From contig NZ_NTLB01000001.1 of NCBI RefSeq assembly GCF_002514725.1, positions 434,001-498,000 of the forward strand: a DNA stretch of 64,000 nt, written 5' to 3'. This DNA comes from Mangrovitalea sediminis (GTDB lineage: Bacteria; Pseudomonadota; Gammaproteobacteria; Pseudomonadales; Oleiphilaceae). The notes beneath the pieces are model-generated. The model worked only from the letters and a program-made list of their open reading frames with translations, made no database searches and was not told the origin of the DNA. Made by a program: the position numbers and the translations under genes. Shown here in pieces: positions 9,783 through 20,236 of this stretch (the first letter of the stretch is position 1; each line of letters opens with the position of its first letter).

Positions 9783-10052
9783 TTAGCGACGCAGTCCAAG
9801 ACGACCGATCAGCTGAACGTAGCGTTCCGCATCCTTGCTCTTCAGGTAATCGAGCAACTTACGACGCTGGTTAACCATGCGAATCAGGCCACGACGGGAA
9901 TGATGATCCTGTTTGTTGACCTTGAAATGATCTTGCAGCTTGTCGATGTTGGCGCTCAGCAGTGCTACCTGAACCTCAGGAGATCCGGTATCACCTTCAG
10001 CGCGCTGATAACCCTTTACGATCTTTGCTTTCTCTTCGGCGTTCAGTGCCAT
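9783..10052 (-). CDS. rpsO: 30S ribosomal protein S15
   Basis: 89 residues, the standard length. The whole protein matches S15, including [21 protein letters not shown] and the RNA-binding [21 protein letters not shown]. It binds the central domain of 16S rRNA early in 30S assembly. It sits between truB and pnp in the conserved order. Confidence 0.98.
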   Translation of the reverse strand: MALNAEEKAKIVKGYQRAEGDTGSPEVQVALLSANIDKLQDHFKVNKQDHHSRRGLIRMVNQRRKLLDYLKSKDAERYVQLIGRLGLRR

Positions 10053-10152
10053 GATTCAACCTCAAAATATGCCTTTTTCAATGCAGAGGGAACCGCGCAT
10101 ATTTACAGCTCCCGCTACCCATTCCTCCGTCCGGCTGCCCTATGCAGCTGGC

Positions 10153-11058
10153 TCAGGGGGAACTCTGTATGAGACGCCGGGGTTGCACCCGACCGTCTGC
10201 CAAGTATTCGCCCAGTCCTACAAAACGATCCGCCCCATACAGGCGCACCGGTCCCGGCACTGGACAGCCGTCTATTCTAACGGGTTGTCCGTTCAATATC
10301 GATACGAGATGTTCTGGATTCAGTACAATTTGCGGCAACGCCTTCAATGCCGTATCCACGGGCATCAGACGCCCTTCGCGCACCTCTGGCGGCTCTTCCT
10401 GCAACTGTTCAAGGGAGACGGCAACCGCTTCCGTAAAACCCGCCGCCATCGTACGACGCAAAGCCGTCAGGTGAGCGCCACACCCAAGGGCCTCACCAAT
10501 GTCCTGAACCAGAGACCGGATATAGGTCCCTTTACTACAGCGGACGGCAATCTCGAAACCATCGGCTGCCAGGCTCAGGAGAGTCAGTTCGTAAATCGTC
10601 ACGCGACGGGCTTTGCGTTCGACCTCCACACCTTGCCGGGCCAGCTCGTAGAGAGGCCGCCCCTGGTGCTTCAGGGCTGAATACATCGGCGGCACTTGAT
10701 CGATTTCTCCACGAAACTGCGCCAAGACCTCTTCCAACTGCGCTTCATCAAGCGATTCAGGAAGGGGACGCTCGCGGATGATCTCGCCTTCGCTATCACC
10801 GGTGGAGGTGACCTGCCCCAGACGCGCCCTGGCAACATAAGCCTTATCCGCGTCCAGCAGGTACTGCGAAAACTTGGTGGCTTCACCCAGACAGATCGGC
10901 AACACTCCCGTCGCCAGCGGGTCAAGACTTCCAGTATGCCCGGCTTTCGCCGCATCCAGGCACCGTTTTACACGCTGCAGGACCCCATTCGATGTCAGCC
11001 CCTGAGGCTTGTCAACAACCAGAATCCCATCAAGACGGCGGCCCTTACGACGCCTCAT
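10153..11058 (-). CDS. truB: tRNA pseudouridine-55 synthase TruB
   Basis: Makes pseudouridine 55 in the T loop of tRNAs. The catalytic aspartate lies in [12 protein letters not shown]; the motifs [29 protein letters not shown] and [17 protein letters not shown] are present. The frame could extend 14 codons upstream, but the ATG at 11058 has GAGAGGA in front and gives [18 protein letters not shown], the normal TruB beginning (301 residues). It overlaps the end of rbfA by 14 bases. Confidence 0.96.
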   Translation of the reverse strand: MRRRKGRRLDGILVVDKPQGLTSNGVLQRVKRCLDAAKAGHTGSLDPLATGVLPICLGEATKFSQYLLDADKAYVARARLGQVTSTGDSEGEIIRERPLPESLDEAQLEEVLAQFRGEIDQVPPMYSALKHQGRPLYELARQGVEVERKARRVTIYELTLLSLAADGFEIAVRCSKGTYIRSLVQDIGEALGCGAHLTALRRTMAAGFTEAVAVSLEQLQEEPPEVREGRLMPVDTALKALPQIVLNPEHLVSILNGQPVRIDGCPVPGPVRLYGADRFVGLGEYLADGRVQPRRLIQSSP

Positions 11059-11470
11059 GGTCCTCTCCCGCCGGACCGTCCTCGCCATGCTCGTGCTCAC
11101 CGTCTTCCTTCACGGCCCGATTAATCAAGGCATCGAGACGCCGACTCTCACCCGCCAACGCATCGAAATGGAAACGCAGATGGGGAACGATCCGCAATTT
11201 CATGGCGCGTCCCAAGGCGCTTCGCAAAAAGCCGGCTGCCCCTTGAAGCACTTTCAGAGACTGTTCCACTTCAGGTGAGGAAGCATTTAATTCCTCAGTA
11301 CTGAGCAACGTAAAGTAAACTTCTGCGTAGCCCATATCGCGACTGACGCGAACATCACTGATGGTGACCAGCCCTACGCGGGGATCTTTGATTTCCCGCT
11401 GCAGAAGCCAAGCCAGCTCTCGCTGGATCTGGTCGGCCACCCGGTCGGTTCTTTTGAATTCTCGAGGCAT
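11045..11470 (-). CDS. rbfA: 30S ribosome-binding factor RbfA
   Basis: Late 30S maturation and cold-adaptation factor; a small KH-fold protein. [33 protein letters not shown] and [15 protein letters not shown] are diagnostic. It is 141 residues with a short acidic/His tail ([16 protein letters not shown]) somewhat longer than in E. coli. It lies between infB and truB in the nusA operon. Confidence 0.96.
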   Translation of the reverse strand: MPREFKRTDRVADQIQRELAWLLQREIKDPRVGLVTISDVRVSRDMGYAEVYFTLLSTEELNASSPEVEQSLKVLQGAAGFLRSALGRAMKLRIVPHLRFHFDALAGESRRLDALINRAVKEDGEHEHGEDGPAGEDHEAS

Positions 11471-11553
11471 GAATATTTTCCGGAATTACCTGACTAGGGG
11501 TATAGGCCAACCAAAGGGAGCCCCATCATCGGAGATCCCTTTGGTCTCAACCT

Positions 11554-14100
11554 TTAACCCAGGGTACGCTCTACGCGGACACGATCGAAGACTTCGATCT
11601 GGTCGCCCACTTTGACATCGTAACCCTTGACGCCAATACCACACTCCATGCCGTTACGAACTTCGGCGACGTCGTCCTTGAAGCGACGCAGCGACTCCAG
11701 TTCGCCCTCGAAGATCACAACGTTGTCACGCAACACGCGAATCGGCTTGTTGCGATAGACCGTACCTTCCACAACCATACAGCCCGCCACCTGTCCGAAC
11801 TTCGGCGAACGGAAGGTATCGCGCACTTCGGCAATGCCGACGATATCTTCGCGATATTCCGGCGCCAACATCCCGGTCAGAGCATGCTTGACGTCATCCA
11901 GGATGTTATAGATAACGCTGTAATAGCGCAGATCCAGGCCTTCCTTCTCGACGATCTTCTTAGAGGCACTGTCGGCACGCACGTTAAAGCCAAAGATGAC
12001 CGCACCCGTGGCCAGCGCCAGGTTGACGTCAGTTTCGGCAATACCACCAACACCGGAAGACACAACCTTGACCTGCACTTCGTCGTTACCGATATCCTGC
12101 AATGCCTTGGTAATCGCTTCCAGCGAACCACGCACGTCGGTCTTCAGAACGATATTGAGTGTCTTGGTCTGATCCTTGCCCATGTTCTCGAACAAGTTTT
12201 CCAGTTTGGTCGCCTGCTGCCGCTGCAAACGCTGTTCACGTTCACGCCCCTTACGGAACTCGGCAAGCTCACGCGCCTTCTTCTCATCAGCAACGACAAC
12301 GAACTCATCGCCCGCGTCCGGCGTTCCGTTCAGACCCAGAACCTCGACCGGAATCGAAGGACCTGCCTCTTTCACCTGATCGCCACTTTCATTGATCATG
12401 GCGCGAACCTTACCGAAGAAGGCGCCGGCAACGATCATGTCGCCCTGACGCAGCGTACCGTTCTGGACCAGAATGGTGGCTACCGAACCGCGACCTTTCT
12501 CAAGGCTCGACTCGATTACAACACCCTTGCCGGGCGCATCGGGAACAGCCTTGAGCTCCAGGACTTCCGCCTGCAGCAGAACCGACTCCAGCAACTGGTC
12601 GATGCCCGCGCCTGTGTGCGCAGAAACCGGCACGAACTGCGTATCGCCGCCCCACTCTTCAGGAATAACATCCAGGGCGGCCAGTTCGTTCTTGACGCGA
12701 TCCGGATCGGCCTGTTCCTTATCCATCTTATTGACAGCCACGACCAGCGGAACGCCGGCAGCACGGGCGTGCTGTACAGCTTCTTCCGTCTGCGGCATCA
12801 CACCGTCATCCGCGGCTACGACCAGGATGACGATATCCGTACACTGGGCACCGCGAGCACGCATCGCTGTGAAGGCCGCGTGGCCAGGCGTATCCAGGAA
12901 GGTCACCATGCCGTGATCGGTATTCACGTGATAAGCGCCGATATGCTGCGTAATACCGCCAGACTCACCCGCTGCCACCTTGGTACGGCGAATGTAATCC
13001 AACAGCGAAGTCTTACCGTGATCGACGTGGCCCATCACTGAGACGACCGGTGCACGGGGCTGTTCATCACCTTCAAAGCTGATGCCGCTGAGGACGTCAG
13101 ACTCGATGGCGTCGGAACGGACCAGCCTCACCTTATGCCCCATCTCTTCAACAACCAGAACAGCCGTATCCTGATCCAGGCTCTGATTGATATTCGCCAT
13201 GACACCCATACCCATCAGGGTCTTGATGACATCGACTGATTTGACGGCCATACGTTGGGCCAAATCCGATACCGTAATCGTTTCGGGTACATCCACTTCA
13301 CGCACCATGGGTTTGGTGGGTTTCTCGAACGCATGCTTACGCGACTTTTTCTTCTGTCGCGACGGCTTTGCAAGCCGCGCATCGTCATCGTCTTCTACCA
13401 GCGCAACGAACTCTTCCTCGACACGTACACGAGGTCCGCGATGCCCGGCAGATTTGCCTTTGGACTTATGCGCTGCTTCATCATCCGCATCATCACGCGG
13501 ACGCTTTTTCTTCTTGGCCTTGCGGCTCTCGCGTGCGGCTTCCTCTTCCGGCGTCAACACCGGCTCAACGATAGGTGTTTCGCCTTCCGTCGCAGGCGGC
13601 TCTACAGCTACAACTTCCGGCTCTACCGCTGCAGCCGGAGATTCCTCGGCGACCTCTGTCGAAGCATCTACCGCAACTACCGGCGTTTCCGTGGCTTCCG
13701 ACACGGCTTCCACGGTTTCTGGCGATACCCCTTCTGCTGCGAGCTGCTCTTCCTCAGCCTCGAGGTTACGACGCTCCGCTTCTGCTTCAACGGGCGTTTC
13801 GGTGCGCTTGATGTAAGTCCGCTTCTTACGGACCTCCACATTGACGGTTTTGCCGCGATTGGCACCAGCGCCCATTTTCAGCGTGGTGGTTGTCTTACGC
13901 TTAAGCGTAATGCGATGCGGCTCGCCATCGGCCTCACCATGACTGCGACGCAGAAAGGCGAGAAGGTGCTGCTTTTCATCGTCTGTGACGATGTCGTCTT
14001 CCGCGCGCTGCTGCAGTCCGGCGTCTTCGATCTGACGGAGCAAACGGTCAACGGGAGCGCCTACATCATCGGCCAGTTGCTTTACGGTCACATCTGACAT
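11554..14100 (-). CDS. infB: Translation initiation factor IF-2
   Basis: GTPase that positions fMet-tRNA on the 30S subunit; 848 residues. The N-terminus ([28 protein letters not shown]) is the IF2 N-domain, followed by a long charged, low-complexity linker (about residues 90-270). The G domain shows G1 GHVDHGKT, G3 DTPGHAAF and G4 NKMDKE, and the C-terminal domains follow. Located between nusA and rbfA, as expected. Confidence 0.98.
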   Translation of the reverse strand: MSDVTVKQLADDVGAPVDRLLRQIEDAGLQQRAEDDIVTDDEKQHLLAFLRRSHGEADGEPHRITLKRKTTTTLKMGAGANRGKTVNVEVRKKRTYIKRTETPVEAEAERRNLEAEEEQLAAEGVSPETVEAVSEATETPVVAVDASTEVAEESPAAAVEPEVVAVEPPATEGETPIVEPVLTPEEEAARESRKAKKKKRPRDDADDEAAHKSKGKSAGHRGPRVRVEEEFVALVEDDDDARLAKPSRQKKKSRKHAFEKPTKPMVREVDVPETITVSDLAQRMAVKSVDVIKTLMGMGVMANINQSLDQDTAVLVVEEMGHKVRLVRSDAIESDVLSGISFEGDEQPRAPVVSVMGHVDHGKTSLLDYIRRTKVAAGESGGITQHIGAYHVNTDHGMVTFLDTPGHAAFTAMRARGAQCTDIVILVVAADDGVMPQTEEAVQHARAAGVPLVVAVNKMDKEQADPDRVKNELAALDVIPEEWGGDTQFVPVSAHTGAGIDQLLESVLLQAEVLELKAVPDAPGKGVVIESSLEKGRGSVATILVQNGTLRQGDMIVAGAFFGKVRAMINESGDQVKEAGPSIPVEVLGLNGTPDAGDEFVVVADEKKARELAEFRKGREREQRLQRQQATKLENLFENMGKDQTKTLNIVLKTDVRGSLEAITKALQDIGNDEVQVKVVSSGVGGIAETDVNLALATGAVIFGFNVRADSASKKIVEKEGLDLRYYSVIYNILDDVKHALTGMLAPEYREDIVGIAEVRDTFRSPKFGQVAGCMVVEGTVYRNKPIRVLRDNVVIFEGELESLRRFKDDVAEVRNGMECGIGVKGYDVKVGDQIEVFDRVRVERTLG

Positions 14101-14117
14101 ACTGGTCCTCCTCCCGA

Positions 14118-15611
14118 TTATTCCTGTTCCTCGAACCAGGGCGCCCGGGCGGTCATGATCAACTGACCGGCACGCTCCTCGCTCATACCTTCAACCTCGA
14201 GCAGATCATCCACCGACTGCTCGGCCAGATCCTCTCGACTACATATACCCTTTGAAGCCAAGACAACTGCCAGGTCAGGATCCATGCCTTCCATGTTCAG
14301 CAGATCGTCTTCCGGCGCCTTGCCCTCAAGCGCTTCTTCACTGGCCAGCGCCTGATTCAGCAGCACATCCTTCGCCCGCTTTCTCAGCATATTGACCAGA
14401 TCTTCATCAAACCCTTCGATGCCAAGCATCTCCTCCATCGGCACATAGGCCACTTCTTCCAGGGAGGTGAAGCCTTCTTCGACAAGCACTCCCGCCAATT
14501 CTTCATCGACATCCATCTTGCTGACGAAGTAATCCAGCAAGCGGTTGAACTCCTGCTCCTGACGTTGACCGGCCTCTTCCTCAGTCATCACGTTCAGTTC
14601 CCAGCCGGTCAGCTCACTGGCGAGTCGAACATTCTGTCCGTTACGACCAATCGCCTGAGCCAGGTTTTCCTCGCTGACGGCCACATCCATCGTGTGACGA
14701 TCTTCATCCATCACAATCGATGCCACCTCTGCCGGCGCCATCGCATTGATAACCAATTGCGCTGAGTTGTCGTCCCACAACACAATATCGATACGCTCAC
14801 CGCCCAACTCGTTGGACACTGCCTGGACACGCGATCCACGCATACCCACACAGGCTCCGACGGGATCAATACGGCCATCGTTCGTTTTAACCGCAATCTT
14901 GGCGCGCAGACCGGGATCCCGCGCGGCACCGCGAATTTCGATCAGCTCTTCCGCAATTTCCGGCACCTCGATACGGAACAACTCAATCAGCATGCCAGGA
15001 TTACTGCGACTCAGAATCAACTGCGGCCCGCGGTGATCGCTGCGAATCTCCAACAAGAGAGCTCGCACACGGTCGCCCATTCGAAATGTCTCGCGGGGGA
15101 TCAACTGATCACGAGGCAACAAGGCTTCCGCATTGCTACCCAAATCCACGATAACGTTATCCCGGGTCACTTTCTTGACGGTACCGGAAACCAGCTCGCC
15201 GACGCGATTGCGGTAGCTATCGACAATCTTGCTACGCTCGGCTTCACGGACTTTCTGGAAAATAATCTGTTTGGCCGCCTGTGCACCGATTCGGCCGAAG
15301 GCTACGGATTCAGTTTTTTCTTCGTAAATGTCGCCGGCCTGCAGAGAGGCATCTTTTTCATGAGCCTCCTCCAGTGTCAGGTCCGCACCCAGAGAGGGCA
15401 CCGTATCGTTGTCAACGACGGTCCAGCGACGGAACGTTTCGTACTCGCCAGTCTTACGATCAATGGCCACACGGATGTCGACATCTTCTTCTTCGTAACG
15501 TTTTCTGGCGGCAGTGGCCAAAGCCAACTCGATAGCTTCAAAAATAACTTCTTTATCAACGCCTTTCTCGTTGGAAACTGCTTCAACCACCAGCAAGATT
15601 TCTTTATTCAT
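14118..15611 (-). CDS. nusA: Transcription termination/antitermination protein NusA
   Basis: RNA-polymerase-bound elongation factor, 497 residues from the ATG at 15611 ([18 protein letters not shown]). The frame is open further upstream but the extension overlaps rimP sequence and has no NusA similarity. Order of domains: RNAP-binding N-domain, S1 ([19 protein letters not shown]), two KH domains ([12 protein letters not shown]-type [16 protein letters not shown] and [17 protein letters not shown]), and two acidic C-terminal repeats as in E. coli. Its own expression is probably controlled in the structured leader upstream of rimP. Confidence 0.97.
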   Translation of the reverse strand: MNKEILLVVEAVSNEKGVDKEVIFEAIELALATAARKRYEEEDVDIRVAIDRKTGEYETFRRWTVVDNDTVPSLGADLTLEEAHEKDASLQAGDIYEEKTESVAFGRIGAQAAKQIIFQKVREAERSKIVDSYRNRVGELVSGTVKKVTRDNVIVDLGSNAEALLPRDQLIPRETFRMGDRVRALLLEIRSDHRGPQLILSRSNPGMLIELFRIEVPEIAEELIEIRGAARDPGLRAKIAVKTNDGRIDPVGACVGMRGSRVQAVSNELGGERIDIVLWDDNSAQLVINAMAPAEVASIVMDEDRHTMDVAVSEENLAQAIGRNGQNVRLASELTGWELNVMTEEEAGQRQEQEFNRLLDYFVSKMDVDEELAGVLVEEGFTSLEEVAYVPMEEMLGIEGFDEDLVNMLRKRAKDVLLNQALASEEALEGKAPEDDLLNMEGMDPDLAVVLASKGICSREDLAEQSVDDLLEVEGMSEERAGQLIMTARAPWFEEQE

Positions 15612-15654
15612 CCGATTGCCCTGCCCTTGACTGAAATCTCGTAAAGACTGTAAT

Positions 15655-16113
15655 TCATTCAAACACCGGCACGACATTGGCGCGCTCGATGCTATCGATG
15701 GGAAACAAGAACTCGTGATCATCGACGACGATAATCACATCATCTCCTTCAGTGCCTTTCAGGATACCCTGGTATTTACGACGCCCTTCGAACGGCATCC
15801 GCAAACGCAGTTGCACCATATGGCCAGCAAATTTCTGATATTGGTCCAATCGAAACAGCGGACGATCCATACCGGGGGAGGAGACTTCCAGGGTATATTC
15901 GCTCGGGATGGGATCTTCGACGTCCAATACGCCACTTACCTGACGACTGACCGCCTCGCAGTCCTCGACGACGATACCGTCAGCCTTATCGATAAAAATG
16001 CGCAACACCGAATTCTTACCCTGCGAATAGAACTCAATCCCCCAGCATTCATAGCCAAGGCCTTCGATAACAGGGCGCAGCAGATTCTCAAGTTTAAGCA
16101 GTCTGGTGGACAA
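15655..16113 (-). CDS. rimP: Ribosome maturation factor RimP
   Basis: Needed for 30S subunit maturation. The conserved body reads [20 protein letters not shown], then [18 protein letters not shown] and [15 protein letters not shown]. The start is a TTG at 16111-16113 giving (M)[11 protein letters not shown], which aligns with other RimP beginnings; GGGAGG lies 10 bases ahead. A longer frame from another TTG at 16161 adds residues unlike RimP. First coding gene of the rimP-nusA-infB unit. Confidence 0.93.
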   Translation of the reverse strand: MSTRLLKLENLLRPVIEGLGYECWGIEFYSQGKNSVLRIFIDKADGIVVEDCEAVSRQVSGVLDVEDPIPSEYTLEVSSPGMDRPLFRLDQYQKFAGHMVQLRLRMPFEGRRKYQGILKGTEGDDVIIVVDDHEFLFPIDSIERANVVPVFE

Positions 16114-16210
16114 GTTCCCCAGCCTCCCGTAACACCTAAATGATGACTGTAGAGACAGCAATCAACCCAAAACCCACACAGAGTCCTGCATTAACCGCCG
16201 AAACAAAAAC

Positions 16211-16239
16211 AAAAAAAGGGCCTTAAACAGCCCTTTTTT
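16211..16239 (-). terminator. Strong intrinsic terminator/attenuator upstream of rimP
   Basis: AAAAAAGGGC / GCCCTTTTTT with an 8-base loop, followed on the minus strand by seven T and ending 98 bases before the rimP start. Transcripts entering from tRNA-Leu must read through it, or a promoter must lie in the short gap after it. Confidence 0.8.
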
Positions 16240-16472
16240 AGACGTAAGGGCCCCATACCAAACCAGGCCCTACTTAGCAAAAAACCCCATAAAGGGGCCG
16301 TCTGCAAACTTCTCCCGCGGGGCCTGGTCGGTTTATCCGGTCCCCACTTTCGACAAAGCAGCATGCTCACAGCAGCCTTATCGATAGCAGGCCCTCTCCC
16401 GACGGGAGAACTACCCCGCTACAGCAACCGACGGAGTATAAAGACGGCCACCACACTGGTCAAGGACTGACC

Positions 16473-16501
16473 AAAAAAAACGGCTTGGATAAACCAAGCC
16501 G
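16473..16501 (-). terminator. Terminator of tRNA-Leu
   Basis: Stem CGGCTTGG / CCAAGCCG with a 5-base loop and eight T on the minus strand, 11 bases after the tRNA CCA end. Confidence 0.85.
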
Positions 16502-16511
16502 CCTGCTTACT

Positions 16512-16596
16512 TGGTGCCGAAGGCCGGACTTGAACCGGCACGGCTTACGCCACTACCCCCTCAAGATAGCGTGTCTACCAGTTCCACCACTTCGGC
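16512..16596 (-). tRNA. tRNA-Leu (anticodon GAG)
   Basis: Full class II cloverleaf on the minus strand with encoded CCA. The acceptor stem is GCCGAAG/CTTCGGC, the D arm includes GGTAGAC, the anticodon loop is TTGAGGG (anticodon GAG, reading CUC/CUU), a variable arm follows and the T loop is GGTTCAAGTCC. It lies directly behind secG, the classic gammaproteobacterial position. Confidence 0.96.
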
Positions 16597-16603
16597 TTAA
16601 CCT

Positions 16604-17104
16604 TTAATGAAGCTTTGGAAGGCCGGAACCTTCCGCAGGCTTACCTGCATCCTGCTTATCAGAAGCGCTTTGCGACTGAGAAGACGATGCCGGTGTCGCA
16701 GCTTTATCAGCTGCTTTAGACGTATCGCCAGAGGACTGCTTTTCGGCGGACGTCTTGGCAGAATCAGCCGACGATGTCGTCGATTGACCCTGCGCTGTTT
16801 TCTGAGCTGCAGGAGCGGCAGACTGCTCGGTTTGCTGAACCGAAATCATGGACGCCACTTGCGCATGCTTCTTGGCAAAGATCGCCAAGGAAAAGCTGGT
16901 TACAAAGAATACCAAAGCCAGCCCCGTTGTCATACGGGTCAGAAAGCTTCCGCTACCCTGACTACCGAACACGGTCTGAGAGGCGCCGCCACCGAATGCC
17001 GCTCCAGCATCCGCCCCCTTGCCGTGCTGAATCAGCACCAGCCCGATGAGCGTCAGCGTTACGACGACATGCACAATCAAAACCAGCGTTTCGAGCAAAT
17101 CCAT
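16604..17104 (-). CDS. secG: Preprotein translocase subunit SecG with extended tail
   Basis: Auxiliary inner-membrane subunit of the SecYEG channel. Two transmembrane helices (about residues 4-23 and 55-76) flank the conserved loop LIQHGKGADAGAAFGGGASQTVFGSQGSGSFL. After residue 85 comes a long Ala/Ser/Gln/Lys-rich, probably disordered tail, making 166 residues against about 110 for E. coli SecG. It sits between tpiA and tRNA-Leu. Confidence 0.94.
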   Translation of the reverse strand: MDLLETLVLIVHVVVTLTLIGLVLIQHGKGADAGAAFGGGASQTVFGSQGSGSFLTRMTTGLALVFFVTSFSLAIFAKKHAQVASMISVQQTEQSAAPAAQKTAQGQSTTSSADSAKTSAEKQSSGDTSKAADKAATPASSSQSQSASDKQDAGKPAEGSGLPKLH

Positions 17105-17123
17105 CCGGATACTCTCTTAACCT

Positions 17124-17873
17124 TTATACGGCCCGACAAATCGCGGCGAAGGCCTGGGCATCCAAAGATGCGCCACCCACCAAACCACCATCGACATCTG
17201 GCTGAGCAAACAGTTCGCGGGCGTTACTTTCTTTAACGCTACCACCATATATCACCGGAACGTCATCTTCCGGCGCACCGAGCCGCTTCAAAGCCACTCG
17301 AATGCCAGCATGAATCTCTTGAGCATCTTCGGGAGAAGCCGTTTTACCGGTACCTATTGCCCAAACAGGCTCATAGGCAACAATGACTTTCCCCCACTGC
17401 CCACTACTTACCTCTCGCAACCCGGCAGCCAGCTGCGCGTCCACCACAGCCTGCGCCGAACCACTCTCCCGCTGCGCCAATGATTCTCCGCAGCAGAAAA
17501 TAACCTTCATCTCTGTCGCCAACACTCGCGCCACTTTGGCAGCAACGACATCGTCGTTTTCGGCGAACAGGGACCTCCTTTCGGAGTGTCCTACCAACGC
17601 GTACCGAGCACCGACATCCGCAAGCATTTCTGCCGAGATCTCGCCGGTAAAGGCACCGCTTTCCCACTGCGCAAGATTTTGCGCCCCCACCTCGATGGAC
17701 GAACCTTTTGCCAAGTCCGACACATCAGCCAGAAGCTGCGCGGGAGGAATGATAACAACCTGCGCTTCTTTATCAAGAGCTGAAAGCGAGGTTTTTAACT
17801 GTCCCATCAATTGACGGGCAAAAGCACGATCACCGTGCATTTTCCAATTGGCTGCTACAAGCCGCTGCCGCAT
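17124..17873 (-). CDS. tpiA: Triosephosphate isomerase
   Basis: Interconverts dihydroxyacetone phosphate and glyceraldehyde 3-phosphate. All active-site elements are visible: NWKMHG (Lys), GHSERR (His), AYEPVWAIGTGK (catalytic Glu and loop 6) and YGGSVKESN. 249 residues. Conserved neighbour of secG and glmM. Confidence 0.97.
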   Translation of the reverse strand: MRQRLVAANWKMHGDRAFARQLMGQLKTSLSALDKEAQVVIIPPAQLLADVSDLAKGSSIEVGAQNLAQWESGAFTGEISAEMLADVGARYALVGHSERRSLFAENDDVVAAKVARVLATEMKVIFCCGESLAQRESGSAQAVVDAQLAAGLREVSSGQWGKVIVAYEPVWAIGTGKTASPEDAQEIHAGIRVALKRLGAPEDDVPVIYGGSVKESNARELFAQPDVDGGLVGGASLDAQAFAAICRAV

Positions 17874-17964
17874 CTCATTCCCCCTTATTCAGGGAGGCGA
17901 AACTATACCGGAGTTGACGCCACCATACAAGCCAAGCGCAACACCGAATTCATCCACCTCTCGC

Positions 17965-19311
17965 TCAGGCTGGCGACGCCCCTTTGACGACCTCAGCCAA
18001 CTCATTCGCGATCTGCCCGACCAGGGCCTCATCCACACCCTCAGCCATGACTCGAATCACAGGTTCGGTTCCCGAGGCCCGCAAGAGCACCCGCCCAGCG
18101 CCATTCAGTCGTGACTCCGCATTTTCTACGGCCGCCTGGACCTGCGACAACGTCAGAGGATCAAAACGTTGCGCCACCCTTACGTTAACCATCACTTGCG
18201 GCAACTTGTGCATCCCTGCCCGCATCTCCGCCAACCCCTTACCACTTTGCCACAACGCCACCAAGGCCTGCAGGGCAGAGACGATACCATCTCCAGTGGA
18301 AGTGCAATCACGACAAACGATATGCCCCGAGCTCTCGCCTCCCAGGAACCACTGATTCTTGAGCAGGCGCTCCATTACGTAACGGTCACCGACAGGCGCC
18401 CGCTCAAACGGGATACCAAGCTCTCGATACCCCATTTCAGCCCCATAGTTCGTCATCAGGGTACCAACCACCCCCCCATGAAGACGCCCCACCTCCCGAC
18501 GTTGCCGCGCGATAATAAACAGCAACTCATCGCCGTCAACCACTGCACCGGTATGATCAACCATCATGACCCGGTCACCGTCCCCATCGAAGGCAATACC
18601 AAGATCGGCCTTGGTTTCCAGCACCTTTGCCACAAGGTTATCCAGGTGAGTCGACCCGGAGTTGAGGTTGATATTGAGGCCATCGGGCTCGACACCGATT
18701 GCCGTAACCTTGGCACCAAGCTCCTTAAAGACACTCGGCGCGACATGATAGGTCGCGCCATGCGCGCAATCGAGCACGATTTTCAAGCCGTCCAAGGTGA
18801 AGGCATTGGGCACAGTGCTCTTACAGAATTCAATATAGCGCCCCGGCGCGTCTTCCAAGCGCACAGCCTTACCCAGTTCGGAAGACTGTACCACTTCCAG
18901 GGGACACTCCAGCCATCGCTCAATTTCAGCCTCAAGGGCATCATCCAACTTGGTACCTTCCGCGGAAAAAAACTTGATACCGTTATCGTGATGAGGGTTA
19001 TGGGAGGCACTGATGACAATACCTGCGGCCGCCCGGAACGTCCTCGTCAAATAAGCTATCGCCGGCGTCGGCATCGGCCCCAGCAACCGGACGTCAACAC
19101 CTGCGGCAGACAAACCAGCCTCCAGCGCAGACTCGAACATGTAACCGGACAAGCGCGTATCCTTGCCGATGATGACTTTATTGCGCTGCCCCTGCCGCTT
19201 AAATGCCTCGCCGACCGCCCAACCCAGCTTCAACATAAATTCCGGCGTGATCGGTGGCTCACCGACGCGCCCCCGAATCCCGTCAGTGCCAAAATACTTT
19301 CGTTCCGTCAT
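17965..19311 (-). CDS. glmM: Phosphoglucosamine mutase
   Basis: Converts glucosamine 6-phosphate to glucosamine 1-phosphate for UDP-GlcNAc, hence peptidoglycan and LPS. The phosphoserine loop is [17 protein letters not shown], the metal site [11 protein letters not shown], and the sugar loop GGESSGHIV. The ATG at 19311 ([14 protein letters not shown]) overlaps the folP stop by one base; an upstream in-frame start within folP is not needed. 448 residues. Confidence 0.97.
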   Translation of the reverse strand: MTERKYFGTDGIRGRVGEPPITPEFMLKLGWAVGEAFKRQGQRNKVIIGKDTRLSGYMFESALEAGLSAAGVDVRLLGPMPTPAIAYLTRTFRAAAGIVISASHNPHHDNGIKFFSAEGTKLDDALEAEIERWLECPLEVVQSSELGKAVRLEDAPGRYIEFCKSTVPNAFTLDGLKIVLDCAHGATYHVAPSVFKELGAKVTAIGVEPDGLNINLNSGSTHLDNLVAKVLETKADLGIAFDGDGDRVMMVDHTGAVVDGDELLFIIARQRREVGRLHGGVVGTLMTNYGAEMGYRELGIPFERAPVGDRYVMERLLKNQWFLGGESSGHIVCRDCTSTGDGIVSALQALVALWQSGKGLAEMRAGMHKLPQVMVNVRVAQRFDPLTLSQVQAAVENAESRLNGAGRVLLRASGTEPVIRVMAEGVDEALVGQIANELAEVVKGASPA

Positions 19312-20144
19312 CACTCGATTTCCCGTAGCGCGCCCCACACCTTGAGCGCATCGATCGTTTCCGCCACATCATGCACCCGGACAATTGCCGCGCCGCGCAT
19401 CACAGACAGCAGGGCACCCGCAACGCTACCAGCGACGCGCGCGCCCACCTCCCGGCCAGTTATCTGCCCGATCATGGTTTTTCTCGACATGCCGATCAAT
19501 AAGGGGTAGCCCAGATTGGCCAGAACCGGCAAGTCTCGCATCAGCTGAAGATTGTGCTTCAGGGTTTTACCGAAGCCAAACCCAGGGTCTAGCAATATAT
19601 TCTCTTTACCAATCCCCGCCTGATATGCCCGCTCTGCCGACCTAGCCAGGAAGTCTAGCACCTCCCTGGTCACATCGCTGTCATAGCGAGGATCCTTCTG
19701 CATTGAGTCCGGCTCACCCTGCATATGCATCAGGCAAACCGGCAAGCCCGCAGCATGCGCAGCATCCAAAGCACCCGGACGCCCTAAAGCCCGCACATCA
19801 TTGATCAAACCGGCGCCGATTTTTCCCGATTCCAACATGACCGCCGGCGTGCTGGTATCCACCGATATCACCACATCGAAACGCTCACGTATGGCCGCAA
19901 CCATGGGACAGACCCGATCCAACTCCTCCTGCACGCTGACAGCAGCAGCCCCGGGACGGGTCGACTCACCGCCGACATCGATAAAATCAGCACCGGCAGA
20001 TATCATCTCATCAACATGACGCAATGCCTCATCGCGCCCTAAAAACCGCCCACCGTCAGAAAACGAGTCAGGCGTAATATTCAGAATGCCCATCACTCTG
20101 GGCCGGGACAAATCAAGCGTACGTCCGGCAAACGTCATTTCCAT
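19311..20144 (-). CDS. folP: Dihydropteroate synthase
   Basis: Condenses p-aminobenzoate with dihydropterin pyrophosphate in folate synthesis; the sulfonamide target. Landmarks: [41 protein letters not shown] and [10 protein letters not shown]. 277 residues. Between ftsH and glmM as in E. coli, preceded by a hairpin terminator after ftsH. Confidence 0.97.
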   Translation of the reverse strand: MEMTFAGRTLDLSRPRVMGILNITPDSFSDGGRFLGRDEALRHVDEMISAGADFIDVGGESTRPGAAAVSVQEELDRVCPMVAAIRERFDVVISVDTSTPAVMLESGKIGAGLINDVRALGRPGALDAAHAAGLPVCLMHMQGEPDSMQKDPRYDSDVTREVLDFLARSAERAYQAGIGKENILLDPGFGFGKTLKHNLQLMRDLPVLANLGYPLLIGMSRKTMIGQITGREVGARVAGSVAGALLSVMRGAAIVRVHDVAETIDALKVWGALREIE

Positions 20145-20194
20145 ACCGCGAGAACCTGAATCAGACTGGTGAAAGACATTCCAATGAAACCATG

Positions 20195-20222
20195 AAAAAC
20201 GCCGCCCGAAGGCGGCGTTTCA
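20195..20222 (-). terminator. Terminator-like hairpin after ftsH
   Basis: AAACGCCGCC / GGCGGCGTTT with loop CGAA (10-bp stem); five T follow on the minus strand. It lies 15 bases after the ftsH stop and 50 before folP, so it would reduce read-through into folP-glmM. Confidence 0.8.
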
Positions 20223-20236
20223 TCTGGGCAATGGCG

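Larger units (their letters stand above)
16114..16511 (-). promoter_or_regulatory. rimP-nusA leader with terminator-like and competing hairpins
   Basis: About 400 bases without a protein gene between tRNA-Leu and rimP. On the minus strand in transcription order: the tRNA terminator; a long-range 9-bp pair GGGCCTGGT/ACCAGGCCC (16320-16328 with 16262-16270); a small CCCC/GGGG hairpin followed by six T (16281-16297); GGGGCC (16294-16299) able to pair with GGCCCC (16249-16254); and a strong terminator at 16211-16239. In E. coli this region contains an initiator tRNA gene and attenuators for NusA feedback; no initiator tRNA is seen here. Attenuation is inferred. Confidence 0.55.

Noticed and set aside
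11884-13041. Long plus-strand frame opposite infB
   Set aside because: It mirrors IF-2 codons on the other strand, has no family features and infB is unmistakable.
16241-16511. Possible initiator tRNA ahead of rimP
   Set aside because: No cloverleaf or T-loop sequence could be found on either strand besides tRNA-Leu.
18169-19509. Plus-strand frame opposite glmM/folP
   Set aside because: Overlaps two firmly identified genes and shows no motif.
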